Source: Deltaproteobacteria bacterium (lineage in GTDB: Bacteria; Desulfobacterota; Binatia; DP-6). Taken from it: a DNA stretch of 45,900 nt. Of the stretch, positions 13,458-21,650 are shown one piece after another (position 1 is the stretch's first letter; the number at the start of each line of letters is the position of its first letter). The stretch is taken from contig VBKJ01000164.1 of the NCBI GenBank assembly GCA_005879795.1, forward strand, positions 1-45,900, written 5' to 3'. The translations under genes and the position numbers were made by a program. Under the pieces are notes generated by a model. It was not told where the DNA came from. It saw only the letters and a list, made by a program, of their open reading frames with translations, and searched no databases.

Positions 13458-14459
13458 TCAGGTCCCGCGCTCGAGCACGGCCGGGTTCGCAATCCAGCGC
13501 GGGCGCTCGCCGCGCAGGTGCCGTTCGATCGCGTCCACGACGATCTCGCTCTGGTGGCGGGTCACGTCGACGGTCGCGCCGCCGATGTGCGGCGTGACGA
13601 TCACGTTGGGGAGCCCGAGGAAGCGGTTGTCGGGCTGAAGCGGCTCCTCGGCCAGCACGTCGAGCGCCGCGCCGGCGAGCCGGCCGTCCCGCAGCATCGC
13701 GTAGAGCGCGTCCTCGTCCGTGAGCGCGGCGCGCGCCGTGTTGACGAAGTACGCGGTGGGCTTCATGAGGGCGAGGCGCTCGCGCGAGACGAGGTTGCGG
13801 CTCTCGGGCGTGACCGGCGCGTGCAGGGAGACGAAGTCGGAGCGGCGGAGGAGGTCGTCGAGCGGGCACAGCTCGACCCCCGGCGGCGGGTCCGCGACGT
13901 ACGGGTCGTAGGCCAGGACCCGCGCCTTGAAAGGGAGGAGGCGCGCCGCCACCTCGCGCCCCACGGCGCCCAGCGCCACCAGGCCGACCGTACGCCCCCC
14001 CAGCTCGACGCCGGTGAAGCGGTTGTAGAGGGCGAGGAAGTCGCCCGCGCCCGTGATCCGCACCCCACCCGCGCGGAAGGCGTCGTGCACCGGTCCCAGG
14101 TGGCGGGCGAGCATCAGGAGGAACGCGAGCGTCAGGTCGGCGACCGCATCGGCGTTGCGTCCCGGGGCGTGGAAGACGGGGATGCCCTTCCGCGTCGCCA
14201 GCTCGAGGTCGATGTTGACCGGGTCGCCGCGGCAGCAGCCGATCATCTTGAGCGGTACCGCCTCCAGGACCTCGGCGTGCACCAGGTCCGCCTCCACGAT
14301 GAGCACGTCGGCGCCGACCTCGCGGATGCGCCGGGCGAACTCGGCGCCGTCGAAGTAGATCGACCGGCGCTCCTTCCAGTCCTCGTGCACCACCTCCATG
14401 TGGCGCGCGAGGCGCGCCTTGGCAGCGTCGTCGAAGCTCGCCGTGACGAGGGCCCGCAT
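13458..14459 (-). CDS. NAD-dependent 2-hydroxyacid dehydrogenase (D-isomer family)
   Basis: A 333-residue protein with an N-terminal catalytic half (SFDDAAKARLARH; VLIVEADLVHAEVLEAVP; IGCCRGDPVNIDLELA) and a nucleotide-binding half. The Rossmann loop reads VGLVALGAVGREVA, so the first Gly of G-x-G-x-x-G is replaced. Catalytic residues are present: Arg in NTARAALTDEDAL, Glu in LAEEPLQPDNRF, and His in TPHIGGAT. The DPYV sequence after the second strand supports NAD preference. Its place between TetR and an FGGY kinase with 6-8 nt gaps resembles sugar-acid loci where such dehydrogenases act on hydroxy acids. ATG 14459 is clear. Confidence 0.9.
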   Translation of the reverse strand: MRALVTASFDDAAKARLARHMEVVHEDWKERRSIYFDGAEFARRIREVGADVLIVEADLVHAEVLEAVPLKMIGCCRGDPVNIDLELATRKGIPVFHAPGRNADAVADLTLAFLLMLARHLGPVHDAFRAGGVRITGAGDFLALYNRFTGVELGGRTVGLVALGAVGREVAARLLPFKARVLAYDPYVADPPPGVELCPLDDLLRRSDFVSLHAPVTPESRNLVSRERLALMKPTAYFVNTARAALTDEDALYAMLRDGRLAGAALDVLAEEPLQPDNRFLGLPNVIVTPHIGGATVDVTRHQSEIVVDAIERHLRGERPRWIANPAVLERGT

Positions 14460-14467
14460 GGCGCGCG

Positions 14468-15106
14468 TCAGGCGGCGAGCAGGCGGTGGACGAGCTGGGT
14501 CACGTGGCGCCGCACCTGCTCGCGCAGCTGCCCGCTCCGCACACTACCGCCGAGGAGGCTCTGGTAGGAGCGGCTGTCGAGCAGGTAGACGAGCAGCACC
14601 GAGTGCATCGAGAGCATGAACAGCCGCAACTCGTCGTCGTCGAGCGTGCGCCGCCTGAGCCGCCCGACCAAGGTCGAGAAGACGCTCCACGCCGGGGCCA
14701 GGATGTCGCGCTCGATGCCGAGCTCGATCTCCTCGTTCTCCACGATGCGGCGCATGAGGAGCTTCGGCACGTTCGGGTTGTCGGCGAAGAAGTCGAAGAG
14801 CTCCCGCATGGTCGCATCGATGGCGGACTCGCGCGCGTCCTGGCGCGCGAGGAGCGGCGCGAGCGTGTCGCGCAGCAGGTCGACGATCCGGTCGTAGATG
14901 TTGCGGAAAACCGTGAAGTAGAGCGTCTCCTTCGACTCCCAGTGGTAGTGCAGGCTCGAGATGTTGACGCCGGCGCGCGCGGCGATCTCCCGCGTCGACG
15001 CCCCCTGAAAGCCCTTGACCGCGAAGACCTCCTCGGCGGCGGCGAGAATGCGCGCCTTCGTGGATCCCGGCGCCTCTCGCGCCTTGTCGAGCGCCGACTT
15101 GGCCAC
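14468..15106 (-). CDS. TetR-family transcriptional regulator
   Basis: A 212-residue repressor type. The N-terminal helix-turn-helix spans about residues 15-60: TKARILAAAEEVFAVKGF, STREIAARAGVNISSLHYHWESKETLY. The C-terminal ligand domain is all-helical with RRIVENEEIELG. GTG 15106 is the only close start and has no strong Shine-Dalgarno. It is the first gene of the minus-strand run TetR/2-HADH/FGGY/HAD/ABC, so it probably controls that operon; a perfect TTGACA lies upstream. It is also a candidate to bind the ATCACTTGAT motifs near the acyl-CoA genes, but its own upstream region has no such motif. Confidence 0.9.
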   Translation of the reverse strand: MAKSALDKAREAPGSTKARILAAAEEVFAVKGFQGASTREIAARAGVNISSLHYHWESKETLYFTVFRNIYDRIVDLLRDTLAPLLARQDARESAIDATMRELFDFFADNPNVPKLLMRRIVENEEIELGIERDILAPAWSVFSTLVGRLRRRTLDDDELRLFMLSMHSVLLVYLLDSRSYQSLLGGSVRSGQLREQVRRHVTQLVHRLLAA

Positions 15107-15143
15107 GTGCGTCGCGGGCGATTGGAGCGACTGACCAGGCCGG

Positions 15144-15173
15144 GGCCTAGCCCGGCCCGGCGGCCGCTGTCAA
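15144..15173 (-). promoter_or_regulatory. Candidate promoter for the TetR-led operon
   Basis: On the minus strand TTGACA (15173-15168) is followed after 18 nt by TAGGCC (15149-15144); a 17-nt spacing gives CTAGGC. The -35 is perfect and the -10 poor. The predicted start near 15138 leaves a 31-nt leader before the GTG at 15106. Confidence 0.35.
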
Positions 15174-15180
15174 CCGGTGG

Positions 15181-15831
15181 CTAGTGGACGATCTTCTTCC
15201 GCACCGCGAAGCGCACGATCTCGGCCGTGTTGTGGAGGTCGAGCTTCTCCATGATGTGCTTGCGGTGGGTCTCCACCGTGTTGATGCTCACGGTGAGGAC
15301 GGTCGCGATCTCCTTGTTGGTCTTCCCCTCGGCGATGAGCTGCAGCACCTCGCGCTCGCGGTCGGTCAAGAGCGCGAGGTTGTCCTCGACGTCCTGCCCG
15401 CCCGCGTCGCCGAGGTAGCCCTCGAGCAGCACCTTCGAGACCGCCGGGCTGAAGAACGAGCCGCCGCGGCCGATCGCCTTCACGGCCTTCAGGAGATCCA
15501 GGTCTTCCGAGTCCTTGAGCAGGTAGCCGCGTGCGCCGGCCTTGAGGCTCTGCCGCACGCACACGTCGTCGGAGTGCATGGTCAGGATGAGCACCCGGGC
15601 GCCCTCGTTGCGCTTCATGATCTGGCGCGTCGCCTCGATGCCGTTCAGCTCGGGCAGCGCGATGTCCATCACCACGATGTTCGGGTGCATGCGCTGCGCC
15701 ATCTCGACGGCACTGCGCCCGTCGCCGGTCTCGCCCACGATCTCGATCTCGTCGTCGGTCTCGAGGATGCGGCGCAGGCCTTGGCGCACCACCGTGTGGT
15801 CATCGACGAGCAGCACGCGGATCTTGGCCAT
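15181..15831 (-). CDS. NarL/LuxR-type response regulator
   Basis: A 216-residue two-domain regulator. The receiver has VDDHTVV acidic pocket residues, the phosphorylated Asp in VVMDIALPELNG, Thr in ILTMHS, and Lys in LLKDS. The C-terminal GerE helix-turn-helix runs LTDREREVLQLIAEGKTNKEIA then SINTVETHRKHIMEKL. No histidine kinase lies nearby, so it is an orphan in this window. ATG 15831 has CAGGAG 9 nt upstream. It reads away from a coiled-coil gene with a 73-nt gap; its 3' end overlaps nothing, although the TetR promoter -35 begins 8 nt beyond its stop. Confidence 0.93.
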   Translation of the reverse strand: MAKIRVLLVDDHTVVRQGLRRILETDDEIEIVGETGDGRSAVEMAQRMHPNIVVMDIALPELNGIEATRQIMKRNEGARVLILTMHSDDVCVRQSLKAGARGYLLKDSEDLDLLKAVKAIGRGGSFFSPAVSKVLLEGYLGDAGGQDVEDNLALLTDREREVLQLIAEGKTNKEIATVLTVSINTVETHRKHIMEKLDLHNTAEIVRFAVRKKIVH

Positions 15832-15904
15832 TTCTCAGCTCCTGTCTCGGGGCCTGCCTGCCGCTCTTCTCGGACCACACATGCCCGGTTCCCCGGAGCT
15901 GATC

Positions 15905-16249
15905 TCACCCCAACTGGGTAGGGGTGCGCAAGAGGGCAGCCTCGAGCTCGGCGATCCGCTGCGTCTGCCGCGCAAGTGCTATGTCGCGTTCGGCGAGGAG
16001 CCTGGCGAGGGCGTCGGCCCGCGCCTGGTGGTACCGGAGCGCGGTGATCTCGCGCATCACGGCCGCCAGCCGCCGGTCCGCCGCCCGACGGGCCGCCGCC
16101 AGCTCCCGGGCGTGCCGTCGGCGCAGCGTCTCCACCTGGGCCGTCAGGCGAGCAAGGCGGGTCTGGAGGGCCCGTAGCGCTGGGCCGGCCCCTGCACCGG
16201 GCCGCCCGCGCGGGCGCTTGGGGCGCGACTGTGGCGAGCGGGTCGGCAC
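15905..16249 (-). CDS. Small coiled-coil protein downstream of lpxL-like gene
   Basis: A 114-residue ORF with a basic, Pro/Arg-rich start (PTRSPQSRPKRPRGRPGAGA) followed by about 75 residues of heptad-like Leu/Ala/Arg pattern (LQTRLARLTAQVETLRRR; RDIALARQTQRIAELEAALL), a predicted coiled coil. GTG 16249 directly follows the lpxL-like TGA (16253-16251), suggesting coupled translation. I recognise no family and no membrane segment. High-GC DNA produces Arg/Ala-rich spurious frames, so the call rests on the coupling and the regular heptads. Confidence 0.5.
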   Translation of the reverse strand: MPTRSPQSRPKRPRGRPGAGAGPALRALQTRLARLTAQVETLRRRHARELAAARRAADRRLAAVMREITALRYHQARADALARLLAERDIALARQTQRIAELEAALLRTPTQLG

Positions 16250-16250
16250 G

Positions 16251-17252
16251 TCAGTAGAGGCGCGGCTCGCCCGGCGGGCGCGTCTTCCAGCGCCTGTGCA
16301 TCCACAGCCACTGCTCGGGGTGGCGGCGGACCATGTCCTCGACGACGGCGGTGAAGCGCTGCGTGTTCCGGCGGACGTCCTCGCTGGGCTCGCCCGTGCG
16401 CTCCACCTGGAGGATGGGGAGCACGTGCACGCGGTGGCGGGCGCTCCGGCCCTCGCGCACGATGAAGGCCGGCACGATGGGCGCGTCGGTGCGCAGCGCG
16501 ATGCGGGCCATGCCGCTGTTCGTGCTCGCCGGCAGGCCGAAGAAGTCGACGAACACCCCGAGCCCCCGGGTCGAATTCTGGTCGATGGGGAGCACGAGCA
16601 GACCGCGCTCGTGGAGGGCCTGGAGCACCCCGCCCGCGCCGTCGCTCTTGCGAATCATGCGCGTCCCCGCGCGGCGGCGCAGCCCGGAGAGCCAGCGGTC
16701 GACGAGCGCATTGGCGATCGTGCGGTGCACCATGTGGACCGGGTGGCCGCGCCGCCCCTGCGCGAAGACCAGGAGCTCCCAGTTGCCGAAGTGCCCGCTC
16801 AGGACGAGGACGCCGGTGCTCCGCTCCCAGCCGATCGCCTGCTCCCACCACGCCTCGTCCTCGAAGCGGACCATGCCCCGCAGCTGGTGGTCCGAGAGCC
16901 GGGGCAGATGGGCCAGCTCGGCGGCCATGCGGCCGAGATTCAGGAACGAGTGACGCAGGATGCGGCGCCGCTCACGGAGGGGCCGCTCCGGAAACGCGAT
17001 GCCGAGGTTCACCATGCCGATCCGCCGGTGGGGCAGGTCGAGCGCGTAGGCCAGCAGCGCGCCCAGCTCGCCCAGGCGGAGCGCCAGGGAGAGCGGCAGG
17101 GCGCCGAGCAGCCCCATCACGACGCGCAGCGCCACGTACTCCAGGCGCATGCGCGCCCGCCCCCGATGCCGCTTTGGCGTGCCCCGCGGCCGAGCCCCGG
17201 GCCGACGCCGCGGCGCATGCGTGGCCGGCATGCGTCCGGCCGGAACCGTCAT
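16251..17252 (-). CDS. Lipid A biosynthesis lauroyl/myristoyl-type acyltransferase (LpxL/HtrB family)
   Basis: A 333-residue protein. After a basic N-terminus (PRRRPGARPRGTPKRHRG) comes a membrane-associating helix near residues 35-60 (RLEYVALRVVMGLLGALPLSLAL). The acyltransferase motif is SGHFGNWE (H-x4-E), with HMVHR, DQNSTRGLGVFVDFFGLPAST and the terminal MHRRWKTRP. The family adds secondary acyl chains to lipid A, indicating an LPS-bearing envelope. ATG 17252 has GGAGG 4 nt upstream; Met34 (MRLEYVALR) is an alternative that removes the basic leader. A TTGCAA-17-TAATAG promoter lies just upstream. The related PE-PGL or ornithine-lipid acyltransferases remain possible. Confidence 0.88.
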   Translation of the reverse strand: MTVPAGRMPATHAPRRRPGARPRGTPKRHRGRARMRLEYVALRVVMGLLGALPLSLALRLGELGALLAYALDLPHRRIGMVNLGIAFPERPLRERRRILRHSFLNLGRMAAELAHLPRLSDHQLRGMVRFEDEAWWEQAIGWERSTGVLVLSGHFGNWELLVFAQGRRGHPVHMVHRTIANALVDRWLSGLRRRAGTRMIRKSDGAGGVLQALHERGLLVLPIDQNSTRGLGVFVDFFGLPASTNSGMARIALRTDAPIVPAFIVREGRSARHRVHVLPILQVERTGEPSEDVRRNTQRFTAVVEDMVRRHPEQWLWMHRRWKTRPPGEPRLY

Positions 17253-17450
17253 GGCTCCTCCTATTAAGGTAGCGGTCCGGGGTTTGCAAGGCGACGCGCT
17301 GCTTCGCGGTCCCGCGCTTCGCGGTTGCCTTTGCCCGAGCCGCCGTGCTATCGACCTCGCGATCGCTGGTTGTTGGGGTGAAGGCCGCACCGTCTTTTCC
17401 TCAAGTTATCCGGCGCAGTCAGAGGCAGCATTCGACGGGAGGGAAAGACC
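17253..17450. other. Divergent gap between lpxL-like and cold-shock genes
   Basis: A 198-nt region holding the lpxL-like promoter on the minus strand. On the plus side it has GC hairpin potential (GCTTCGCGG repeated near 17302 and 17320) and GGGAGGGAAAGACC just before the cold-shock GTG. A long leader is usual for cspA-type genes, but I cannot identify its promoter or a clear thermosensor fold. Confidence 0.4.
17261..17289 (-). promoter_or_regulatory. Predicted promoter for the lpxL-like gene
   Basis: On the minus strand TTGCAA (17289-17284), 17 nt, then TAATAG (17266-17261). The predicted start at about 17255 leaves only 3 nt before ATG 17252, placing the GGAGG outside the transcript; either the start site is upstream or translation is leaderless. 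Confidence 0.45.
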
Positions 17451-17654
17451 GTGGCGCAGGGCAAGGTCAAGTGGTTCAACAGCCAGAAGGGTTACGGGTT
17501 CATCACCACTGACGAGGGGGAGGACGTCTTCGTCCACTACTCGGCGATCGCCGGTTCCGGCTTTCGCAGCCTCGATGAGGGGCAGCGGGTCACGTTCGAG
17601 GTCACGCAAGGGCCGAAGGGCCTCCAGGCGGCCAACGTCAGCAAGGTCGCCTGA
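17451..17654 (+). CDS. cspA: Cold-shock domain protein
   Basis: A 67-residue single-domain nucleic-acid chaperone: [15 protein letters not shown] includes RNP1 (KGYGFI), and DVFVHYSAI includes RNP2 (VFVHY). The close [15 protein letters not shown] is canonical. It binds single-stranded RNA or DNA and melts secondary structure. The start is GTG 17451 with GGGAGGG about 8 nt upstream. It is monocistronic in appearance, with an 82-nt gap before the next gene. Which paralogue of the Csp family it is cannot be told from sequence. Confidence 0.95.
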   Translation: MAQGKVKWFNSQKGYGFITTDEGEDVFVHYSAIAGSGFRSLDEGQRVTFEVTQGPKGLQAANVSKVA

Positions 17655-17736
17655 GCGACCGTTCGGCGCCGCCGACACGCCGTTCGGCCGCCGGTGATTG
17701 ACTGGCGGCAATTGCTCCGCAAGGTTTGGCGGGGCA

Positions 17737-18582
17737 ATGCGCATCCTGGTCGCCGTCGTATTGGTCCTGGCCCTCGGATCGGCCGCCGGGGCCGAGTGTC
17801 CTCCCGACTGCATCGCGGGCGGAGGGCCCGCGGCAACCGACTGCTTCGTCGCCTGGAGCGGCATGCAGGCCATGAGCGAAGCGTGCACCGACGGTGAGGC
17901 CTGCGACATCGACGGGAAGGTCGACGGCGTCTGCACGCTCGGGATCCAGGGTTGCATCAACGTCCCGGGCCTGGGTCCGTGCATGCCGGCGGGCCTGAGC
18001 GGACCGCCGACCGTCACGCCGAGCAAGGACCCCACGGGGCAGGCGCTCGCCGCCGCGCTCGACGCGCTCGACTCGAGCACCCACGGCTGCACCCCGCCGG
18101 GGCTCGGCCTGCCGCTGCGGCTCTCGCTCGCGGGCATCAGGCCCGGCAAGTCGCGCCTCACCGTCACGGCGTCCTCGGGCGGCAAGCGCGACCGCGACCG
18201 CCTGCGCCTCACCTGCACGCCCGGCGCGGCGCAGCCGAGCTTCGCGCGCGACGTGCAGCCGATCTTCACGTCGCGCTGCGCGATCCCGAGCTGCCATACC
18301 GGCCCAGCGGTGAGCGCGAGCGGCATGCAGAGCCTCGACGCGGCCGTGGCGTGGGCGAGCAGCGTCAACGTCCGCGCCACCACCGGCAAGCTGCTGCGCG
18401 TGAAGCCGGGTAGCATCAGGGGCAGCCAGGTCGCGCACCGCGTCCTCGGCCAGGGACTGCCCCGCGGCGGCACCCTGATGCCGCAGGGCTGCCCCGGCTT
18501 CCCCCCGGCGGGTGGTTGCCTCACCGAGCCCGAGATCTTCACCATCCTCGCCTGGATCGCCGAGGGCGCGCCGAACAACTAG
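17737..18582 (+). CDS. Secreted Cys-rich protein with a C-x4-CH cytochrome-like domain
   Basis: A 281-residue protein with signal peptide RILVAVVLVLALGSAAGA. A Cys-rich N-terminal module follows (ECPPDCIAGGG, TDCFVAW, EACTDGEACDIDGKVDGVC). After a short beta-like segment (LPLRLSLAGIRPGKSRLTV) comes a C-terminal domain beginning FARDVQPIFTSRCAIPSCHTG, with C-x4-C-H in place of CxxCH; the terminal LTEPEIFTILAWIAEGAP matches cytochrome-like ends. The C-x4-CH variant is known from haem-binding PSD/PPC-type domains, but whether haem is attached is unproven. ATG 17737 is preferred over 17698 because it begins the signal peptide. Its TAG stop is the first three bases of the 117-nt palindrome, beyond which a dihaem cytochrome gene converges. 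Confidence 0.8.
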   Translation: MRILVAVVLVLALGSAAGAECPPDCIAGGGPAATDCFVAWSGMQAMSEACTDGEACDIDGKVDGVCTLGIQGCINVPGLGPCMPAGLSGPPTVTPSKDPTGQALAAALDALDSSTHGCTPPGLGLPLRLSLAGIRPGKSRLTVTASSGGKRDRDRLRLTCTPGAAQPSFARDVQPIFTSRCAIPSCHTGPAVSASGMQSLDAAVAWASSVNVRATTGKLLRVKPGSIRGSQVAHRVLGQGLPRGGTLMPQGCPGFPPAGGCLTEPEIFTILAWIAEGAPNN

Positions 18583-18696
18583 GAGGCCGTCCGGGTAGTC
18601 ATGGCGGCTGCGGCGAACGATCCGGGGGCTGCGAGCGGCGTGCTCGCTCCCCGGCTCGTTCGCCTCGCTCACCATGATTACCCGGACGGACTCCTA
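18580..18696. repeat. 117-nt palindrome, long member of the TAGGAGGCCGTCCGGG family
   Basis: Outer arms TAGGAGGCCGTCCGGGTA (18580-18597) and TACCCGGACGGACTCCTA (18679-18696) pair with one mismatch. Inner arms GGCGAACGATCCGGGG (18612-18627) and CCCCGGCTCGTTCGCC (18649-18664) also pair with one mismatch. At the tip GCGAGC (18631-18636) and GCTCGC (18642-18647) close a 5-nt loop. Both convergent genes use the outermost bases as stop codons: TAG 18580-18582 for the secreted protein, and the reverse-strand TAG 18696-18694 for the cytochrome. The 36-nt copy at 7732 has the same outer arms without the inner part. Confidence 0.93.
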
Positions 18697-19512
18697 GCGA
18701 ATCAGCGGCCGCCAGGTGCCTGCCCGGATCCAGCGCACGTAGGCGGCGAGCGCATCCACGTCCATCTCGGGGATGAAGCGCTGGAAGGCGGGCATCCTGA
18801 TCGCCTGCCGCTTGAAGAACCGGCCGCCGATCGGGTGCTCGGAGACCCGCGCGAGCTCGCCCCTGGCGATCCAGCTGCGCAGCTCTTCCTCGCTGCGCAC
18901 CAGGTCGTCGAAGTCGGCGCCCCAGAAGCCGGGCACGTAGCCCTTGAACGAGCCCGGGTTCCGCACCCCCCCGGCGCCGAGCGGGCCGTGGCAGGCGAAG
19001 CAGCCGAGGTCGCTCGCCAGCTCGGCGCCCCGCTGCGCCAGCGCTTCGTCGGGCAGGATCTGCCCCGAGGCGGCGCGCAGGTAGGCGACCAGGTCGTCGA
19101 CCTGCGCGGCGGTCACGAAGCTCCGGTAGGCCGGCATGCGGAGCGCTGCCTTCTCCACCCGCGCGCGGTAGTCGGGATCCTCGCGCTTGCGGCGCGGCGC
19201 GCCGTCGAGCACGTACTCGCGGAGGTCGTCGGTCGTCTTCACGTACATCATCTGCGTGCGCTCGGTGAACGCGGGCACCGTCCCCTCCTCGCTGCCCGGG
19301 TTCTTCGTCCCGCCGCCGCCGCCCGGTCCGTGGCACGAGAAGCACCCCAGCTCGGCCGCCAGCCGCTGCCCGCGCCGCGCCGGCGTCTCCTCGAGCGCGA
19401 ACAGCCGGACACGCACGGCCGGATAGGAGAGCCAGCCCGTCTCGACCACCGCCAGGGCAACGAGCGCTCGCCCGAGCGCGCGGCGCAGCCGGGGCATCCG
19501 GTTCACTTCCAT
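18694..19512 (-). CDS. Membrane-anchored dihaem c-type cytochrome with tandem domains
   Basis: A 272-residue protein with a single N-terminal anchor or uncleaved signal (about residues 13-31, LGRALVALAVVETGWLSYP) and two homologous cytochrome domains. Haem motifs are CFSCHG (about 57) and CFACHG (about 171), each followed by a GG-x-K/R-NPGS segment; probable distal Met ligands are ALRMPAYRSF and AIRMPAFQRF. The domain duplication is plain: both halves share LGCF-CHG, NPGS and RMPA-RF. It would carry electrons in the periplasm. ATG 19512 is used; Met6 is an alternative. It is divergent from a LolA-like gene with a shared 46-nt gap, and the partner oxidoreductase is not in the window. Confidence 0.92.
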   Translation of the reverse strand: MEVNRMPRLRRALGRALVALAVVETGWLSYPAVRVRLFALEETPARRGQRLAAELGCFSCHGPGGGGGTKNPGSEEGTVPAFTERTQMMYVKTTDDLREYVLDGAPRRKREDPDYRARVEKAALRMPAYRSFVTAAQVDDLVAYLRAASGQILPDEALAQRGAELASDLGCFACHGPLGAGGVRNPGSFKGYVPGFWGADFDDLVRSEEELRSWIARGELARVSEHPIGGRFFKRQAIRMPAFQRFIPEMDVDALAAYVRWIRAGTWRPLIR

Positions 19513-19523
19513 CGTCCCCTCGC

Positions 19524-19552
19524 TTGACAGCGTGCGATGCTCCGCGATTTAT
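19524..19552 (+). promoter_or_regulatory. Predicted promoter for the LolA-like gene
   Basis: TTGACA (19524-19529) is perfect; 17 nt later comes ATTTAT (19547-19552). The expected start falls on 19559, the A of the assigned ATG, so translation would be leaderless. No Shine-Dalgarno is seen before that ATG, which agrees. Confidence 0.5.
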
Positions 19553-19558
19553 CCGCTC

Positions 19559-20281
19559 ATGCGTATAACGCGCGGGGTCCGCGAGTGCCACGTCGCGCTG
19601 GCGCTTCTCGTGCTGCTCGTCGGCGCGACACGGGCGCAGGCCGAGAGCCTGGCGGAGCTTCTCCAGGCCGTCGCCACCAACGCGCGCTTCGCCGCACCCG
19701 CACGCGCCGACGTGCGCATCGAGCATGGTGCGACCCGCATCCCCGCGATCTTCGTCGGGCGCGGTGAGGCGCTCTACGTCGAGGTGAAGGGCGACCAGCG
19801 GGCGCTCATCCGGCCGGGGCGGATTCTGGTCGCGCACGGCGAGGCGGCGCCGGGCCAGACGCTCGCGGACACCGACGTCCTGCTCGAGGACCTCGCCGTG
19901 TTCACCCCGTCCGCGCTCAAGCAGCCGCAGATCAGCGACGACGGCCCGGCCGGCGTGGTGGTGACGGCGGCGCCCGCCGGGCGCTCGTCCTATGCGCTCC
20001 TGGTCGACACCATCGACCGGGAGCGGCACGTGATCATCCGCACGCTCTACTACCGCGACCTCATCAACAACTTGAGCAAGACCCGGCGCGACGCGGCCTT
20101 CGCGCGCGTGGGCGCGTCCTGGCGGCCCGGCGAGATCACCGTCGAGTCGGTGCGCCAGGCGACGAAGACGCACCTGACGCTCTCCTGGCGCGAGGCGCCG
20201 GACGTCCCCGAGGCGCTGTTCGAGCCTGCCGGCCTGGAACGACCCTCGGGGCTCACCTGGCCGGGCACGTCCAGCCCCTGA
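19559..20281 (+). CDS. Periplasmic LolA-like outer-membrane lipoprotein-sorting family protein
   Basis: A 240-residue secreted protein with signal peptide RECHVALALLVLLVGATRAQA. The mature part begins ESLAELLQAVATNARFAAPARADVRIE and consists of a beta-rich fold: IFVGRGEALYVEVKG, RALIRPGRILVAHGEAAPG, DVLLEDLAVFTPSALKQP, SYALLVDTIDRERHVI. This matches the LolA/LolB-like superfamily domain used by outer-membrane lipoprotein-sorting and related proteins in many Gram-negatives. The ligand is unknown. ATG 19559 gives a standard signal peptide; an in-frame GTG 27 nt upstream exists. A perfect -35 box upstream predicts a leaderless mRNA. Confidence 0.75.
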   Translation: MRITRGVRECHVALALLVLLVGATRAQAESLAELLQAVATNARFAAPARADVRIEHGATRIPAIFVGRGEALYVEVKGDQRALIRPGRILVAHGEAAPGQTLADTDVLLEDLAVFTPSALKQPQISDDGPAGVVVTAAPAGRSSYALLVDTIDRERHVIIRTLYYRDLINNLSKTRRDAAFARVGASWRPGEITVESVRQATKTHLTLSWREAPDVPEALFEPAGLERPSGLTWPGTSSP

Positions 20282-20297
20282 TACGCGTACCGCCGGC

Positions 20298-20846
20298 TCA
20301 GCGCTCCGCCACGTCCGTCAGCGTCAGGTCGACGCGCAGGTCGGCCGCCACCCGCTCGAGGCGCTCGCGCAGCACGCGCCGGTCCAGCTCCGCCGGCACT
20401 GCCATCTCGATCCGCATGGTGAACATCGGCGTCCCCGTCTCGGCCCCCGGGCGCGACCGCGTCCCGAGCGCCGTGATGTTCACGCCGTGGTCGGCGAGCG
20501 TGCGCGCGATGCGGGCCACGATGCCCGCCTTGTCGACGCCGCTCACCTCGCACGCCATGGCCACCGTGTGCTGGCCCGGCGGGCGCGCGAAGGGATCGCC
20601 TTCCAGGGGGCGGAAGAAGACCGTGAGCCGCTTCTCCCACTCGAGCCGCTTGCAGCCGGCGGAGAGCCGCCGCTCGACGTCGGGCCCCTGCCCCGAGAGC
20701 AGGAGGAGAACGGCGAACTCCGAGCCGAGGATCGTCATGCTCGAGTCCTCGAGGTTGCAGTCGCACTCGTAGATCAGCTCGGCCAGGTCCGCGACGATCC
20801 CGGGTCGGTCGAGCCCGATGGCCGAGAGGGCGAACCAGCGTCCCAT
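20298..20846 (-). CDS. Tandem ACT-domain protein (GcvR-like)
   Basis: A 182-residue protein of two ACT repeats: WFALSAIGLDRPGIVADLAELIYE with CNLEDSSMTILGSEFAVLLL, and HTVAMACEVSGVDKAGIVARIARTLADHGVNIT with MFTMRIEMAVP. The two-ACT layout without other domains fits the glycine cleavage transcriptional repressor family GcvR, which senses amino acids and acts through protein contacts. No gcv genes are nearby, so the name is only a family hint. ATG 20846 is clear. It lies 46 nt downstream of larB on the same strand and its stop is 16 nt from that of the convergent LolA-like gene. Confidence 0.88.
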   Translation of the reverse strand: MGRWFALSAIGLDRPGIVADLAELIYECDCNLEDSSMTILGSEFAVLLLLSGQGPDVERRLSAGCKRLEWEKRLTVFFRPLEGDPFARPPGQHTVAMACEVSGVDKAGIVARIARTLADHGVNITALGTRSRPGAETGTPMFTMRIEMAVPAELDRRVLRERLERVAADLRVDLTLTDVAER

Positions 20847-20892
20847 GGCCCGCCCCTACCACGCGGGCCCGGCGCCGGGAAAGCGCCCCCGC

Positions 20893-21648
<756 letters not shown>

Positions 21649-21650
21649 CG

